A stretch of 64,000 nt of DNA from Chinchilla lanigera (lineage: Eukaryota > Chordata > Mammalia > Rodentia > Chinchillidae), in NCBI RefSeq assembly GCF_000276665.1, contig NW_004955405.1, positions 12,164,830-12,228,829 on the forward strand. The letters run 5' to 3'. Positions 47,302-59,414 of the stretch are shown here, one piece after another (positions within the stretch are counted from its first letter, which is position 1; every line of letters begins with the position of its first letter). The notes beneath the pieces are model-generated. The model had not been told where the DNA came from. It searched no databases and saw only the letters and a list, made by a program, of their open reading frames with translations. The position numbers and the translations under genes were made by a program.

Positions 47302-47519
47302 TTTGGGTGGTGGTGCACACATTTAATCCCAGCACCATGGAAACCTGAGCCAGGAGGATTTCAAGTTCAAGCCAAGTTTGGACAATTTACCAAGACCCTT
47401 CTCAAAAAAATTTTTTTAAAAAAGAGCTGAGAATATAGTTCAATGCAAAGGCCTTGAGTTCAATCCCTGGTACTGCAAATACTAATAATACTAATATTAA
47501 TACTAATACTAATACTAAC
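47302..47519 (+). mobile_element. B1-dID fusion SINE, sense, with (TAA/TACTAA)n tail
   Basis: The B1 unit GGGTGGTGGTGCACACATTT through CCCTTCTCAAAAAA is followed by an ID unit (GCTGAGAATATAGTTCAATG to CCTTGAGTTCAATCCCTGGT). A simple-repeat tail of ACTAATA units runs to 47,519. The B1-then-ID order is the rodent B1-dID arrangement. Diverged. Confidence 0.82.
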
Positions 47520-48845
47520 TGAATTGTATTTCATGTTATAGGTATATGGTATATGGGTATATGTTATAGATATATGGGTATATAGGTACATAGGTATTTG
47601 GATGTACCAAAGTTTGTTTAGCCATTCACCTAGTCATTGTAGGACAACTGTATTGTTTATGCTAATTTTTGGCTACTGTGGATAAAACTGTTATGAACAT
47701 TCATTATATTTTTATATAAGCATAATGAATTTTCATTTCTCTGAGATAAATGCTGAAGATTAGAGTTTCTGGGTTGCATGGTAACTGCATGCTTAGTGAT
47801 TTAAACAGTAAACTGCAGAACTATCCCCATGGTGGCTTTGCCTCCTTATAGTCCCACTAGTATGAGTGACTCAGTTTCTCTACAACCTTGTTGACACTGG
47901 GTGTTTTCTCTACAACCTTGTTGATCACTGTTTTTTTTTTCCCATTTGGATAGGAAGGTGGTAGTACCTATTTGTGGTTTAATTCACATTTCCCTAATGG
48001 TTTATAAAGTTAAAAATCTTTCCACATGCTTATTTGTGCGTATTTGTATGTCCTCTTCAGTGACATATATGTTCATATCTATTTTGTTTTTTGAAATTAG
48101 GTATTGGAAATTCTTCATTTATTTTAGGTACTAGTCCTTTGTCATATATGCAGCTTTCAAATATTTTTTTTTTAATTTATGACTTGTCTTTTTATCCTCA
48201 ATGGGGTGTTTTCACAACAAAAGTTATAATTTTGATTAGGTTTATCAACTTTTCATAAATTTTTTTTGATATTAAGTGTAAGAATTCTTCACCTACTCTA
48301 AGGATTTTTTTAATAAGGGTTTATTGTTTTATATTTTACACCTTAGCCCATTATCTGATTTGAGTTAATTTTTGTATAAAATGTGAAATTAAGGTTGGTG
48401 TTGTTCTTTTTTCATTTTTCTTATGGATTCCCACTGCTCACCATTTGTTGAAAAGGATATCCTTTCTGCATTGAATGCTTTTTGTACCTCTGTCCAGAAG
48501 TGAACTTGAAAACAATCAGCTGGAAATATTTGTATGGGTTTGTTTCTTGTTTTTCTCCACTGCTCATTGACCTGTGAGTCTATCCCTTTATCAATACTGT
48601 ATGCCTTGACTATTGTTACTTTATACTTATTTTTGGATTATTGTAGTTATTCCAAAATTTGTCCCCTTTGTATATATTTTGGAATAAATTTTCTAATTCT
48701 TATTCTTAAAAGTCTGCTTATATTTTGATAGATATCATGTTAAGCCTGCCAATCAATTTAGGGAGAGTTGAAGTCCTTACCATGTTTAATCTTCAAATCC
48801 ATGAACATGGTATATCTTTGTAATTAGGTCATCATTGACTGCTTT

Positions 48846-49330
48846 TGTTTTTTTTTATTTTAAAAAATAAAAGAAGGAAAACATATTGACAGACATCCAT
48901 TTACAAAACAGCATAAGAATAATACAAAAAAACAATTACAGACAAAGTTGTAGGAAATTAACCATGGTTATTGTATTACTTATTGATAACTTCAGAGTGG
49001 TTTCTCAGGAAAACAAATAGAGATATACAGGATTGATTAAACAAGTAATCATTAACTGTTCCTTTCTGTAGAGCAATATAAGACAGTAGTACAACTATGT
49101 TAGCTATCCTGTATATACATACTTATGTAATTTCCCCTTCTTTCCCTTTTCTTTTCCCACACCCGTTGCCCTTTACTTTTGAGCATTTTCCTTTCGTTTC
49201 ACAATGTCTCTCATATCTCCTAATTTTTATTCACTGTTTCATGTCTTACACTAGTGAGACAATATGATGCTTACACATACAGGTCTGATTATCATTGATT
49301 TCTTTCAGCAGCATTTACACTTTTCTGTAT
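48846..49330 (-). mobile_element. Lineage-specific L1 3' UTR, antisense
   Basis: A T-run at about 48,848-48,857 is the antisense poly(A). The body has TTAACTGTTCCTTTCTGTAG, CTTACACTAGTGAGACAATA and AGGTCTGATTATCATTGATT. Its reverse complement aligns block by block with 15,626-15,920. Confidence 0.78.
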
Positions 49331-50370
49331 ACAGTGTACATGTTTTTAAATTTATATCTAAATGTTTGTTTAGGCAGATTGTAAAGGTGCTCTAATTTTG
49401 AATTTCCTATGTTTCATTTTTTTCTGCTTTAGACATTTTAAGAACAGAAATAAATGCCACTAATTACATGCAAGTGTATAACAATTACTACTATATACAG
49501 ACTTTTTATACTTGAATTAAAAGTATACCATTAGGCAATAACTCTTAATCCCTTCTTCCCCAGGCCCTGATAACCTCTAGCCTACTGAATTTGCCTGTAG
49601 AAATGTTCCTATTTTAGGCATTTCATACAAGTTAAACTATATAAACACATGCCATTTTGTTTATTGCTTCTTTTCATATTTGTTTTTTCTGCCTAATATT
49701 CCAATGCATTTATTTATTTGACTCATTCAATCAGATTTTATCAGTAAATTTTAGATATACCTGTTTTCTTTTTAACTTATAAAAATGATATGAAATGCTG
49801 TATTGATCTCGTCACCTTGCTGAAATCAGATTTTAGACTTAAGAAACTTTAGAACCCATGAGATTTTTTAAATAGTCATGTTATTTGATAACAAGGATAG
49901 CTTTATTTCATTTGAATCTGTGTATTTATTTCTTTGAAGTGGGTAGAATTTCTAGTGTTGTATTGAGTAAGAGTAATAAGAACCAAATCCTCATTTGTTA
50001 CCCATCTTGGGGGAAAGTATTCTGTCTTTTACCCTTAATAATGGCTGTAGTTTTTATTAACACCGACTTTTTAGTGATCAAGTTAAGGTACACACTAAAA
50101 ATTGATTGTAAAGTACATGGATTTTCCACATACTCCTTTTTCCCATTCATGTATGGCCTCCTCAATTATAAATAATCCCTTCCAAAATGGTACATTTGTT
50201 GTAAGTGATGAAAATGTTTTGGGTTTGTGAAGCCTTTTATCAAATTGAGATAGTTCCTGTTTCTAAATTGCTGAGGGTTTCAAATGAATGAGAATAAGAT
50301 TTTGTTAAATACCTTTCTGCATTAATTGAAATCATCTTCTTTATGCCAATTATTCCTGCTCATCTCATAA
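49331..50370 (-). mobile_element. L1 LINE ORF2 and 3' remnants, antisense
   Basis: The segment 49,800-50,370 carries antisense ORF2 text: CTCGTCACCTTGCTGAAATC, CTGTGTATTTATTTCTTTGA, GGGGGAAAGTATTCTGTCTT, CAAATTGAGATAGTTCCTGT and ACCTTTCTGCATTAATTGAA. The 49,590-49,800 part resembles L1 3' UTR (AAGTTAAACTATATAAACAC). The 49,331-49,590 part is less certain. It may be one L1 with deletions. Confidence 0.78.
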
Positions 50371-50550
50371 TTTGGGGGATTATGATGAAGAGATATGCTA
50401 TGAAAATAGTTGTTGTGGAAAGCTAAGTGTAGGTCATGAGATATCAGAAGAAAGTAAAATTAAAAGGAGTAGACTCAAAACACTGGTACCCAGAGAACCT
50501 AAGGAGTGCAATCATTTCAGAGATATGGAGCAGATGGTGGGTGGTCTGGT

Positions 50551-51012
50551 TGATACACTGTGTCAACTTGAGGAATCTAGAAGTTTAACTAAGTAACTCA
50601 GCAGTTCTACATCCTGGGGTGAGGACATACCCTTACCCCTTAGGATGTTGCTCAAGTGTCAACTTGAGAAGTTTAAAAGCTCAACTAAGTGATTGAGCAG
50701 CGGGCCAGGGTCTATACTTTGTAAATGTCCTCAGTTTGTGGAAGAGGAGGGCACAGAGATGGTGTGGGTATAGGCAGATAGCCCGCATACAATATAATGG
50801 AGGAAAAGAAGCTTGTTCCTTGTTTGTGCTCTTGTTGCTTTTGCTATCTTCTGAGGCGTTGGACTGTTGTTCTTGTGCTGTGACACTTTGACTCGGAGCC
50901 AGCTGATTGTAGACTGAAGCCTCCACAAACTGTGAGCTAAATAAACCTCTGCTTCCTTAATTTTGGGTGTCAGGTATTTTGTCCCAGCAACGAGAGAAAA
51001 GTAACCAAGACA
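50551..51012 (+). mobile_element. ERVL-MaLR LTR with internal duplication
   Basis: It starts TGATACACTGTGTCAACTTG and ends GTAACCAAGACA. The flanks CTGGT (50,546-50,550) and CTGGG (51,013-51,017) form a 5-bp duplication with one change. The block TGTCAACTTGAG...AACTAAGT...CAG occurs twice, at 50,561 and 50,657, 96 bp apart. An AATAAA signal lies at 50,939-50,944. The 3' half matches the LTR at 10,812-11,185, while the 5' half differs. Confidence 0.85.
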
Positions 51013-52339
51013 CTGGGCCATAAGAACACTCTGAGTCCCCTCAGCACAGAGATACAGCTTACTTAAATAGCTCCACTGGATGAAACAAAGCAACATCACT
51101 CATACCAGTTATGTTTGAACATTGAATCGTGTGAAATGACCAATATCTCTAGTATGCAGTTCAGGTTACAGTGGTTCTTGATTTGTAGGAATCTCAAAGG
51201 GAATGAAAATGGAGATATTTTGGGAAAGCCACGAATAGAGCTGCCTAGTCGCTTTGTGTTCTTTGAGCCATGTTGTCATATTTGACCCTGTCATACTTAT
51301 CATCATAGTCAGTATCATCATAATTGGAATTATTAGGAGAAAAGCACCAAACTATTTAATAGTTTTTTAGCCAAGTTTCTATAAGGCAGTTTTAGGCAAG
51401 AGGACTAAAGTACCTCTCCAAATATAATTTGGGTTTATTGTTTCTCAGCTGTTTCTGATAGGCTTATTGCTTGAGATTTTAGACAACCATTTGATTGTTG
51501 TTGGCTTCTTTGCACTTCACACTTGTCATAACCAAAGAGTGGTGGCTATTTTAATTATAGTCAAGGTAATTTGAATTTAGATCAGAAGTTTCTTCTCTTT
51601 TAACAGTTTCTCACGTCTGACAAGTGATATTTAGAGTGGCAGACTGTTTCATAGCCCTGTGTTTTCCTAATGCAGAGGAAAATGGTTTAGAAAATAGAAA
51701 AGTTTTACAATGTGGATGTTTACATCCTTATTTCTATTATTTTCACATTTTAAGTGAGAAATGTGTGCGCCTTTAAATTATAAGGCAAGGAAAATTGCTA
51801 TAGATTCACTTATATTTAATTAATTTCAAGAGCAGGTTTATGTTCCTGGTCCAGAAGAAAGGAGAAAAAGAGACATAAAGAGAAAGAGTCAGAAGATACT
51901 GCTGGTTGGAGTGAGGATGAAGAAGGATATTATGTTTTCTTTTTTCAAATGCTACTTGAACTATCTGCCATGGGGATGAGGAGGTGAGACGAAGTATTTT
52001 CTGTTTAGAGTAGGTTCCCTAGGAGGGTGGATGCGCCTTCCCAAAATAAATCAATGGAGAAGGAAGGGAGAAGGAAATACAAAAGATAAAAATAGTTGCA
52101 GAAGTTGCTGATGCCTACAAGATGCCAAGAGAGTGGATAAATCCCCCCAAATAAAGTATGTTGAGAAATGGCTGCTTGACAACATATGACAATCATCTTT
52201 TCATTTTGCTGATGCAATATTACTAATTTCAACTAATGTTCTTCTACCTGCTTGTATAATTTTGCACACAGGGACCCTAAAAGTGTACTAATGAGCATTG
52301 ATTTTTTTCCAACTTTTTAATTTCAAATACTTTAAAATT
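51013..52339. other. Unassigned DNA
   Basis: No named repeat or gene recognised. A purine-rich patch lies at 51,855-51,905. Confidence 0.42.
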
Positions 52340-53080
52340 TACTTCTAAATTGCCTGAGTAGTACCAGCATGCTAAACTGATGAATACACTTTTTCCCAGA
52401 GCCCTGATTCAAATTTTGCCAGTAGTTATAACGAGGTCCTTGATGTCAAAAGGTCCAGTTTAGGGTTACATATTATATTGAGGTACCTTGTCTTCCTATC
52501 CTCCTTTAGGATAGGAGAGTTCCCCAAGCTATACTTGACTTCATACGTTTTAGGTCACTTACGGAAATTCTCTTTTTGCTGTCTGGTAGTTCTTGATTAT
52601 AAGCAGGCTGTAAATTTGGGGCTGAATATTAGAGAAGTGTTGTGTTCTTTTCATCACCTTTCATGAGGTAACACATGATTTGTCCTTTTACTGATTGGTA
52701 TTGTTAATTCTGATCACATGATTCAGAGTGTCTGCTACGTTCCTCCACCATGAGGTTCACTTTTCTCTTGGCTAGTAATAAAAATTTTTGTAGAATGGTA
52801 CTTTGAGACCATGTAAAATCATGTTATCCAACTCACCTTCACCCAATAAGTTAAAATTTCATTGATTCCGTACCACACTTCTTTCTGTATTCACTAGCAT
52901 TGTAGCCTAAGACAGAACTTTTTATTTTTTTTCTGTCCATTTATATCAGGGTGGATTCATGGGTTTCTTTTTTTACATAATGGGTTATAATTCATTACTT
53001 TCATTACATATTTTGATGCTTAAATCGTTCCTGGTTTGGTCTATGGAAGATTTTTCAAGAACTTTTTAGTTACTAAGAAT
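52340..53080 (-). mobile_element. L1 LINE 3' UTR (old L1ME-type), antisense
   Basis: The plus strand shows TCAAAAGGTCCAGTTTAGGG, TTTTCATCACCTTTCATGAG, TTAATTCTGATCACATGATT, CACTTTTCTCTTGGCTAGTA, GGTACTTTGAGACCATGTAA, TATCAGGGTGGATTCATGGG and GGGTTATAATTCATTACTTT. This matches the long antisense 3' UTR characteristic of L1ME/HAL1-like elements. Confidence 0.75.
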
Positions 53081-53394
53081 ATTCCGGGAAAATGATAGCT
53101 TTTGTTTTTAGCTCATCCTCTCTAAAATACAGACAACAATGCTTTCAATACTCTGAGTTTCTAGGCTCAAACTAGAGAAGAACAGAGTCTGCCTATGAGA
53201 CCATTTCCAAAAGCATGTCCCACTGGGGCAGTTCACAGAAATCAAAGTGAAGAGCATCCTTACCAGTCACATTGGCCAGAGAGTGCTGGGCAGGTAGGAA
53301 GACAATTCTTAAAGCAGAGGGGAGAATAAAAAGACACAAGAAGCTGATGATAAATACTACTGAATGGAACACTCATTCACTGAGCATATACTTA
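53081..53394. other. Unassigned DNA
   Basis: No feature recognised. Confidence 0.42.
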
Positions 53395-53700
53395 GTAGAG
53401 TTGCCCCTCAGCATCCATGGGGATTCAGTTCCAGAACCCTCTTCAGATGTGCGAGTCCATGGATTCTCAAGCACTTTATTAAAATGGAATTGTACTTGCA
53501 CATAATCTACTAACACCCTTCTGTGTACTGCAAATGATTGCTAGACAATATATAATATCTAATACAATGCAAATTGTTATATCATTTGTTTAAGGAGTAA
53601 TGACAAGAGAAAAGTCTGTGCATGCTCAGTACAGGTGCATTTGGCTTTGAGTATTTTTGACCCATAGTGGTTTAATCTACTTATGGGGAGCTCATCCCCC
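53395..53700 (-). mobile_element. Tigger-like (pogo/Tc1-mariner) DNA transposon fossil, antisense
   Basis: It begins AGAGTTGCCCCTCAGCATCC then TGGGGATTCAGTTCCAGAA, the antisense end of Tigger-type elements. It continues with AATACAATGCAAATTGTTAT, AGTAATGACAAGAGAAAAGT, CTGTGCATGCTCAGTACAGG and TTGAGTATTTTTGACCCATA, which matches the Tigger internal order. The far terminal inverted repeat is decayed. It is too short to encode the transposase, so it is a non-autonomous or deleted copy. Confidence 0.85.
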
Positions 53701-56700
53701 ATATATAAAGGGCTAATCACAGACCCCAGACTTTGCTTGCTTTGTGGATCCATAAATGAATGTACATCTTTCCTGTCCTGAAGAAGCTCTTATTCTAGTA
53801 GAAGAGGGTCATGCCAATAATTACAATACAGGCTATCTCAAAATTCTTCATATAGCCTTCAGATTTAAAAGTTTGATAGCTTTTGTTAAGTTACTTTTCA
53901 TGAGGTTTATGCCAATGTGCAACCATAGAGTTGGAAAGTGATTTCTAAACACTGCTTTTAAAACCCTGTTCACACAATACTTTATGTACTTGAAAGGCAC
54001 GATCTAAGAAGGCTTTAGATAAGAATTCAGGATCTACCTAGGCTACTTCCTTCCCTTTTGGAGTTGTTAAATCAATCCCACGGAAGCAGACACTGATTTT
54101 CTGAGAAAAAACCAAAGTGCCTATCGGCTGTGTTTCCCTAGATACTGACGGCACTGCACTGGATTTCAAAGGGTATGGAAAATAACTGCAGTTAAAGCAC
54201 TGTTAATTTGTTATTTTTTGTAGTGTTCAATCACTGCCATTTTGGAGAGGAGGGCGGTTTACTTTCATGTAGAGTAATGGGGACTTCACAAAGTCAGGTG
54301 GTCACTTCACCAGAAGCTTCTCCTTAAAAGACATCTATTTATAGAGAATTTGGTAAAATTTTTAATTACTGTGAAGGGGTAATACATAAATAAGCAACGA
54401 TGTCTGTGATGATTACCTTCTGCATATTTTGGTTTTAAAAAATGAGATCCAGTAACTTTCCCTTTACACTTAGATACACTTACATGACAGTGTGCATGTT
54501 ACCTCTGCAAACACTTCCTTGGGCAAAAGCTCTAGACAAACAAAGTACAGCAGGTGGATTATTTTAGAATGGTTTACTTTTCTAGATCCCAAAGGCCTAA
54601 GAAGTGAAAAATTCCAAGTGCTTCTTCATCATATTTGTTTGGATTCTTTGCTTAAATTTTCATTTCTTTTATACCTGATTTTGTGTCTCTTTGGTTTGGA
54701 TTCATGAGATAGAACTGGGGAATGTTGCATATTAGAAAAAATGAACTGATGTCAGTTCACTGTGAGACACCAGGCTTTCATTCCTCCTGAAACTGTGGGA
54801 ACACACAGGAGGTGAGAATCAGCATAGCAGAAGCTCCCCTTGCAGGCAGGCAGCAGCAGGCAGAGACTGGTGATGTGAGACTGAGGTCCAGACAAAAATT
54901 TATTCTCCTATGTTAATACAATTTCATTCTACTAGCTACTGCATACATAGAAGGTGTTTCAGGAGCCTTAACACTTTGAGTTTTAAGCAGTCAGATCTGA
55001 GGACTCATTCTGTTCAATTCATAGTTTGGCTTGTATTTCATAAATGTTGCTGAGACTTGATTATTTGCACATCCTGTAAAATATAGCTTGTGCTCAAAAC
55101 ATTTAAAAGATAACTGCTATAGAATTCTGAACATTAAATATAGCACTACTACAGGTAAATCTCATAGAAATAAAGATATGATCCCATAATTGAAGCATTA
55201 GAATTATATATTTGGATGATTATCATATCAGCTGTTTAATTTGACCATCTTCGCAGGCACTGAAAATGAAATAGCGGTACAAGGAGCTATTTGTGGTTTT
55301 ATTACACTGTAGGTTAGCACACTGACAAGTCAAACACTTTCATTCAGACTGTATAGAAACTCATACACCCCTTGTTCATATCTATTTTGACCTCTGTCTT
55401 TATAAATAAAGACATGCACATATACCCAAATAAGACACAATGATCCCAGAAAGCGTTTGTAAACATTCATGCTAACTTGTGGATATACACTGATTTAAAA
55501 TACCTCTTTTACTTTAAGCAGCTTTGATTTTCTGTCTAGAAGACAAAAGAGAACATTACTAGCTATCGCTTAATAAGTTTGCTTATTTGAATGTTAGCGC
55601 TTCTAAAAACTAATCAATATTCATTACAGTCCTGAATTGGAAGATGAAAGGATCAAATGATACTTCGGAATTGGAAATGAAATTCTCAGAAAATGTCAAA
55701 AAATATTTTGTGCAGTCTTACTTTAAGAGGAACTGAAAAGAGATCACAAAAGCCTTTAGATATTAAAGGAAAAGGCTCTTGGTATATAATGTAACTCAGT
55801 TAATTAAAATCTGCTTAATTTGGAATATGTAACAGAGCAGAGGTGAAATGTGTTCTATTTTTTTGGAGCTTCTTTTAAAAATCTTTACATTTAGCAAGAA
55901 TATGATAAACATGAGAACAGGATAAAATTCACCCTTGGATTTAGTTTGTGGGTTGAAAGGCAGTATCACTTATTTGCATAAACTGTAGACCCTACACTTG
56001 CAACAACTGCACATGTGACCAAGGAGTTTTCTAGCCGATGCTGCAGAAAAAGTTTATTCAGTTTAACTGAAGAAAGACACAATTTTCCTATTAAAGGAGA
56101 AATGGTGATCCCCAGGCAAGAGAGAGTTCTTTCAGTACTGTCATGCTACCCACCCCCGGGTTAAATTCTAAGAACAAGGACCATTCAATGATGCAAGGGT
56201 TACATGGAAGACTACAGATTAAAAATTATCATTCTAAAGTGTCTTTTAATTTGGTCCTGAACCAAATTGGTGAGAAATGGAATCTTTGTCAGAATAACAG
56301 GGAAAGATTCAAATATCAAAGGATGTGCAAATAAACAATTGCATTTTTAAAATTGGAAAATATACATACTTTCAGAGACAAAGCACAAGTCTCACTGACG
56401 TTAAAAATGATAAGGGAGTTAAACTGTAAGGTTTTTGCAGCATTATTGGTACTATTTGACTGCCCTGATTTCTATAATCAGATTTTAGCAAGCCTATAAA
56501 AAAACTTAAAATTTTATATTGTTGTTCATGTGTTTCCAGTATAGATAATGTATAGTTATGACATTTGGGTTATAGGTCAGATCTCAGGCCTTACTGCACA
56601 TCCAGGGAAAATTACTTTTTGAATAACACATAGTACAACCTTCAACTCTTAAAAGGTCAGGAGAGGTCCATTCCCCATTCAAAGTGACCAGATGATATAA

Positions 56701-58283
56701 TTTCCACTTGTTCTGAAATGCCTTCCTAATTGCAAGCTTAAAATTTATTTCTCCACCATAACATAAAAGACCCTAGCAATAAAAGCAACACGCGTAGGTG
56801 AAACTATTCTATTTTTCTGGCTATACAAAAGATTATTATAGCATCTCTAATACAGGGAGAATGGTAGAGAACATACAACACATTTCCTGTGTTTTTCAAT
56901 TAAAAGAGACATTTTGACATACTGTTCTGACTTTTTCCTTATTCCCTCATAGCTGCAGCATAAGTTTAAAATAAACTGAGTAAGGTAACTCAGTGCAAAT
57001 GCAATGTGATGTTAGAAGTGAGCTGCCTAAGAGACTAAGTCAGATACGGGAGCTGTTTCTAAAATAGGATTAAGGAGTGTTTCAAATCACCCAGAACCAA
57101 TTCTCAAGGGACACTCTGGTACAAATGATGATACCGGGTTAAGAAAACATTTTTCTTATGAAAAAAATTAGAAGTCAGAGCTTGCCACTTACGTTATCCA
57201 AGATAAGTTTGGTGATTATCCTGTAAATGAACATCGATTTTTATGTAGACTCCAATATTTCCAATCTCTGAAAAATTGTTCTGGTGTCCTGAATGGTCAA
57301 TTGAAGAATTATGGCAAATATATTCTGGTGAAGTGGTTGCTTGTCTGAGAAAACAAAGAGATTGCCTCACGTCTGAGGCTTTCCATACTACTTTTTAAAA
57401 CTAGCTTTAACACAGAAGAGAAAAAAACCCCAAACCTCGAAACCCAGTAGTAAATTTTTTGTTACTGGCTGACCCACAAGGTGGCACTAAAGAGAAAAGT
57501 GACAATAGTGAAGATTACAGGCGAGTTACTCACTAAATCAATTGCAGAAATTCAATTTATTTCAGGAAATGGTCAAACACATTTTAATATGCTCATGACT
57601 CTGAGCAGTCACCTTCGGGTTCATTGCTTTTTTTTCCCATGGACCCTTGTGGAGCAAAAAGTTTTATTCAATTAAGCAGCAGGCTATTTTAAAAGGAGTA
57701 ATGTGACTGATCCTTCTAGTGTAGTGATTTTGTAGGAAAGTTGTTTTCTTTTTCCAGGACCATTGTTTGTTACAAAATACGACCATTCTTGTATAGTGCC
57801 TAATATTTAATGCTCTTAATATAAATGTGAAATATCCTACATATTTATTTTATATTTATAGTAGAAGACATATTTAGGATTTTCATATTTGAAGTCAACA
57901 CATATAAATAGCTTTCTAAAAATAAAGCAAAAAGAATTTCAGTCCAGAGTGAGGGGGAAGGGATTAGAAAAACCTGTGGAGAGAAAGAAAAAAATATTAA
58001 TGATGTAGACATAGACTGGGTATATAGCCCTAAAATCAAAGCGGTATGGAGGATCCTCAGGTTTAGTGCCACAGGGTGGAAAAAGCTATGTCTTTTTCTG
58101 GCTAATATTCCTGAACACAAGCAGTGGAGAGAGACGCACCAGAAAAAAGGATGCATTTTCAGTTCAGACTAAAATGGTATGTTATGAGCACAAAGGCCTG
58201 AAACTGGACAAACAGAAGTTACATCTTTTTCCTTCATTTTCAAGTAGGAATTTAAAAATAATGCAGTTTTAATTTTATTACTA
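53701..58283. other. Repeat-poor unassigned DNA
   Basis: About 4.6 kb with no repeat family I could recognise. ORFs are short. It contains a perfect 8-bp inverted repeat around a 2-bp centre at 54,742-54,759 and a CTCF-like motif at 57,474-57,487. It is a candidate reservoir of conserved non-coding elements. Confidence 0.45.
57474..57487 (+). promoter_or_regulatory. CTCF-like motif
   Basis: CCACAAGGTGGCAC agrees with the CTCF core CCASYAGRKGGCRS at 13 of 14 positions. It lies in repeat-poor DNA. Occupancy cannot be judged from sequence, and isolated matches occur by chance. Confidence 0.35.
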
Positions 58284-58314
<31 letters not shown>

Positions 58315-58332
58315 TATATGTATATATATATC
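58284..58332. repeat. Compound (TC)n(TA)n microsatellite
   Basis: CT dinucleotides pass directly into TA dinucleotides with two TTTATATG-type interruptions. Likely length-polymorphic. Confidence 0.93.
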
Positions 58333-58608
58333 TTGTCCAAGTTTTCTAATGGAAGGTATATTTTTCATTTGTAAATGATTACACATTTGATCAGAATATG
58401 GACCCAGCAAACCTTCCTATTACAGATTACATTGTATTATTGCACACAAAAAATGCTGTAGTTCAAAATTAGCTTTCAAAACTCACATATAGGTATATGA
58501 CTTCAGTATTAGTGAGATTTCATTACCTAAAGAAAAAAAACTTGACCATATCTCTTCTAATTTTATTAACCTATTTATAGTTACTATAATTTTAATATAG
58601 TAAAATTA

Positions 58609-58709
58609 GCCTGGGATGTGGCTCAGTGGCACAAGTGCCTGCCTGGCAAGCGCAAGGCCCTGAGTTTGACTCCTGGTACCCAAAAAAGCCAAAAAAAATG
58701 CACTAATTG
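58609..58709 (+). mobile_element. ID-type SINE with target duplication
   Basis: The body is GCCTGGGATGTGGCTCAGTG, then GCCTGCCTGGCAAGCGCAAG and GAGTTTGACTCCTGGTACCC, with an A-rich tail. The flanks ATATAGTAAAATTA (58,595-58,608) and ATATAGTAAGATTA (58,710-58,723) differ at one position. Confidence 0.95.
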
Positions 58710-58723
58710 ATATAGTAAGATTA

Positions 58724-59414
58724 AGAAATATCATAATTACCTGGCTTAAAAAGCTATGTTAATAAACATTTATATACCAAACAGTGTCTTATCTGTAGTA
58801 AGGGAAGGTGTTAGGAGGTAAACAGTATGTTTTATTATTAAAGGAAAGAAGAGGTTATGAATTATTTGAAGAGAGGAATGTGTAGACTAGAAGATACATA
58901 TTGAAGAAATAAAACAGGATAGTTTATGTCTTTATATGATTTTACATTAGTATGGAAGTGTGCCTCTGAAGAAATACTTTTCATGGTTTGAAAGAGACAA
59001 GGAACCATTAAAATCATGCAGTTTTGAGTGAGTAATAAGATTGAGAATAATGTATACATTTTAATGAATTCAAGAGTATCATTTATAAGTCATGTGAACT
59101 GCTCAGTTTTACAGTATGAAAATAAACTAGAGTTCACTCTTTCAACTTGGTACCCAGTCCAGGATAAATAATGCTATCCTTTGTTTGTATCATTATTTTA
59201 CAGAATGATGACTCATCCCAGGGCCCTACTACATTATTATTAATTCATTTCATTTAAGAACAGATGGCACGTATCTGCTCCAATGAGAGTAGAGAATAGG
59301 ATGGTTTGGGTCAGTGCTATATTCCTCCAATAGGGCCTGGTACTGACTTCATAATTTATGTAGCAAGTATCAGTTATGCAGTCGACTAGTTCACATTTGG
59401 CTTACCTTGCAGGA
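58724..59414. other. Unassigned AT-rich DNA
   Basis: No feature recognised. Confidence 0.42.

Larger units (their letters stand above)
46570..48845 (-). mobile_element. L1 LINE, antisense, 3' UTR to ORF2, with nested insertion
   Basis: From left to right the plus strand gives the antisense L1 3' UTR (AACTTTTTATTTTCAGATAA, CCACCAGGGTCAGACGCATT, GGGAGATTCATCCAAGTTGT). It then enters ORF2 antisense (GTTTAGCCATTCACCTAGTC, TTTTGGCTACTGTGGATAAA, CCTCCTTATAGTCCCACTAG, CCATTTGTTGAAAAGGATAT, and GCCTGCCAATCAATTTAGGG near 48,746). About 1.8 kb of L1 remains, decayed. The path is interrupted at about 47,040-47,519 by younger elements. Confidence 0.88.
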
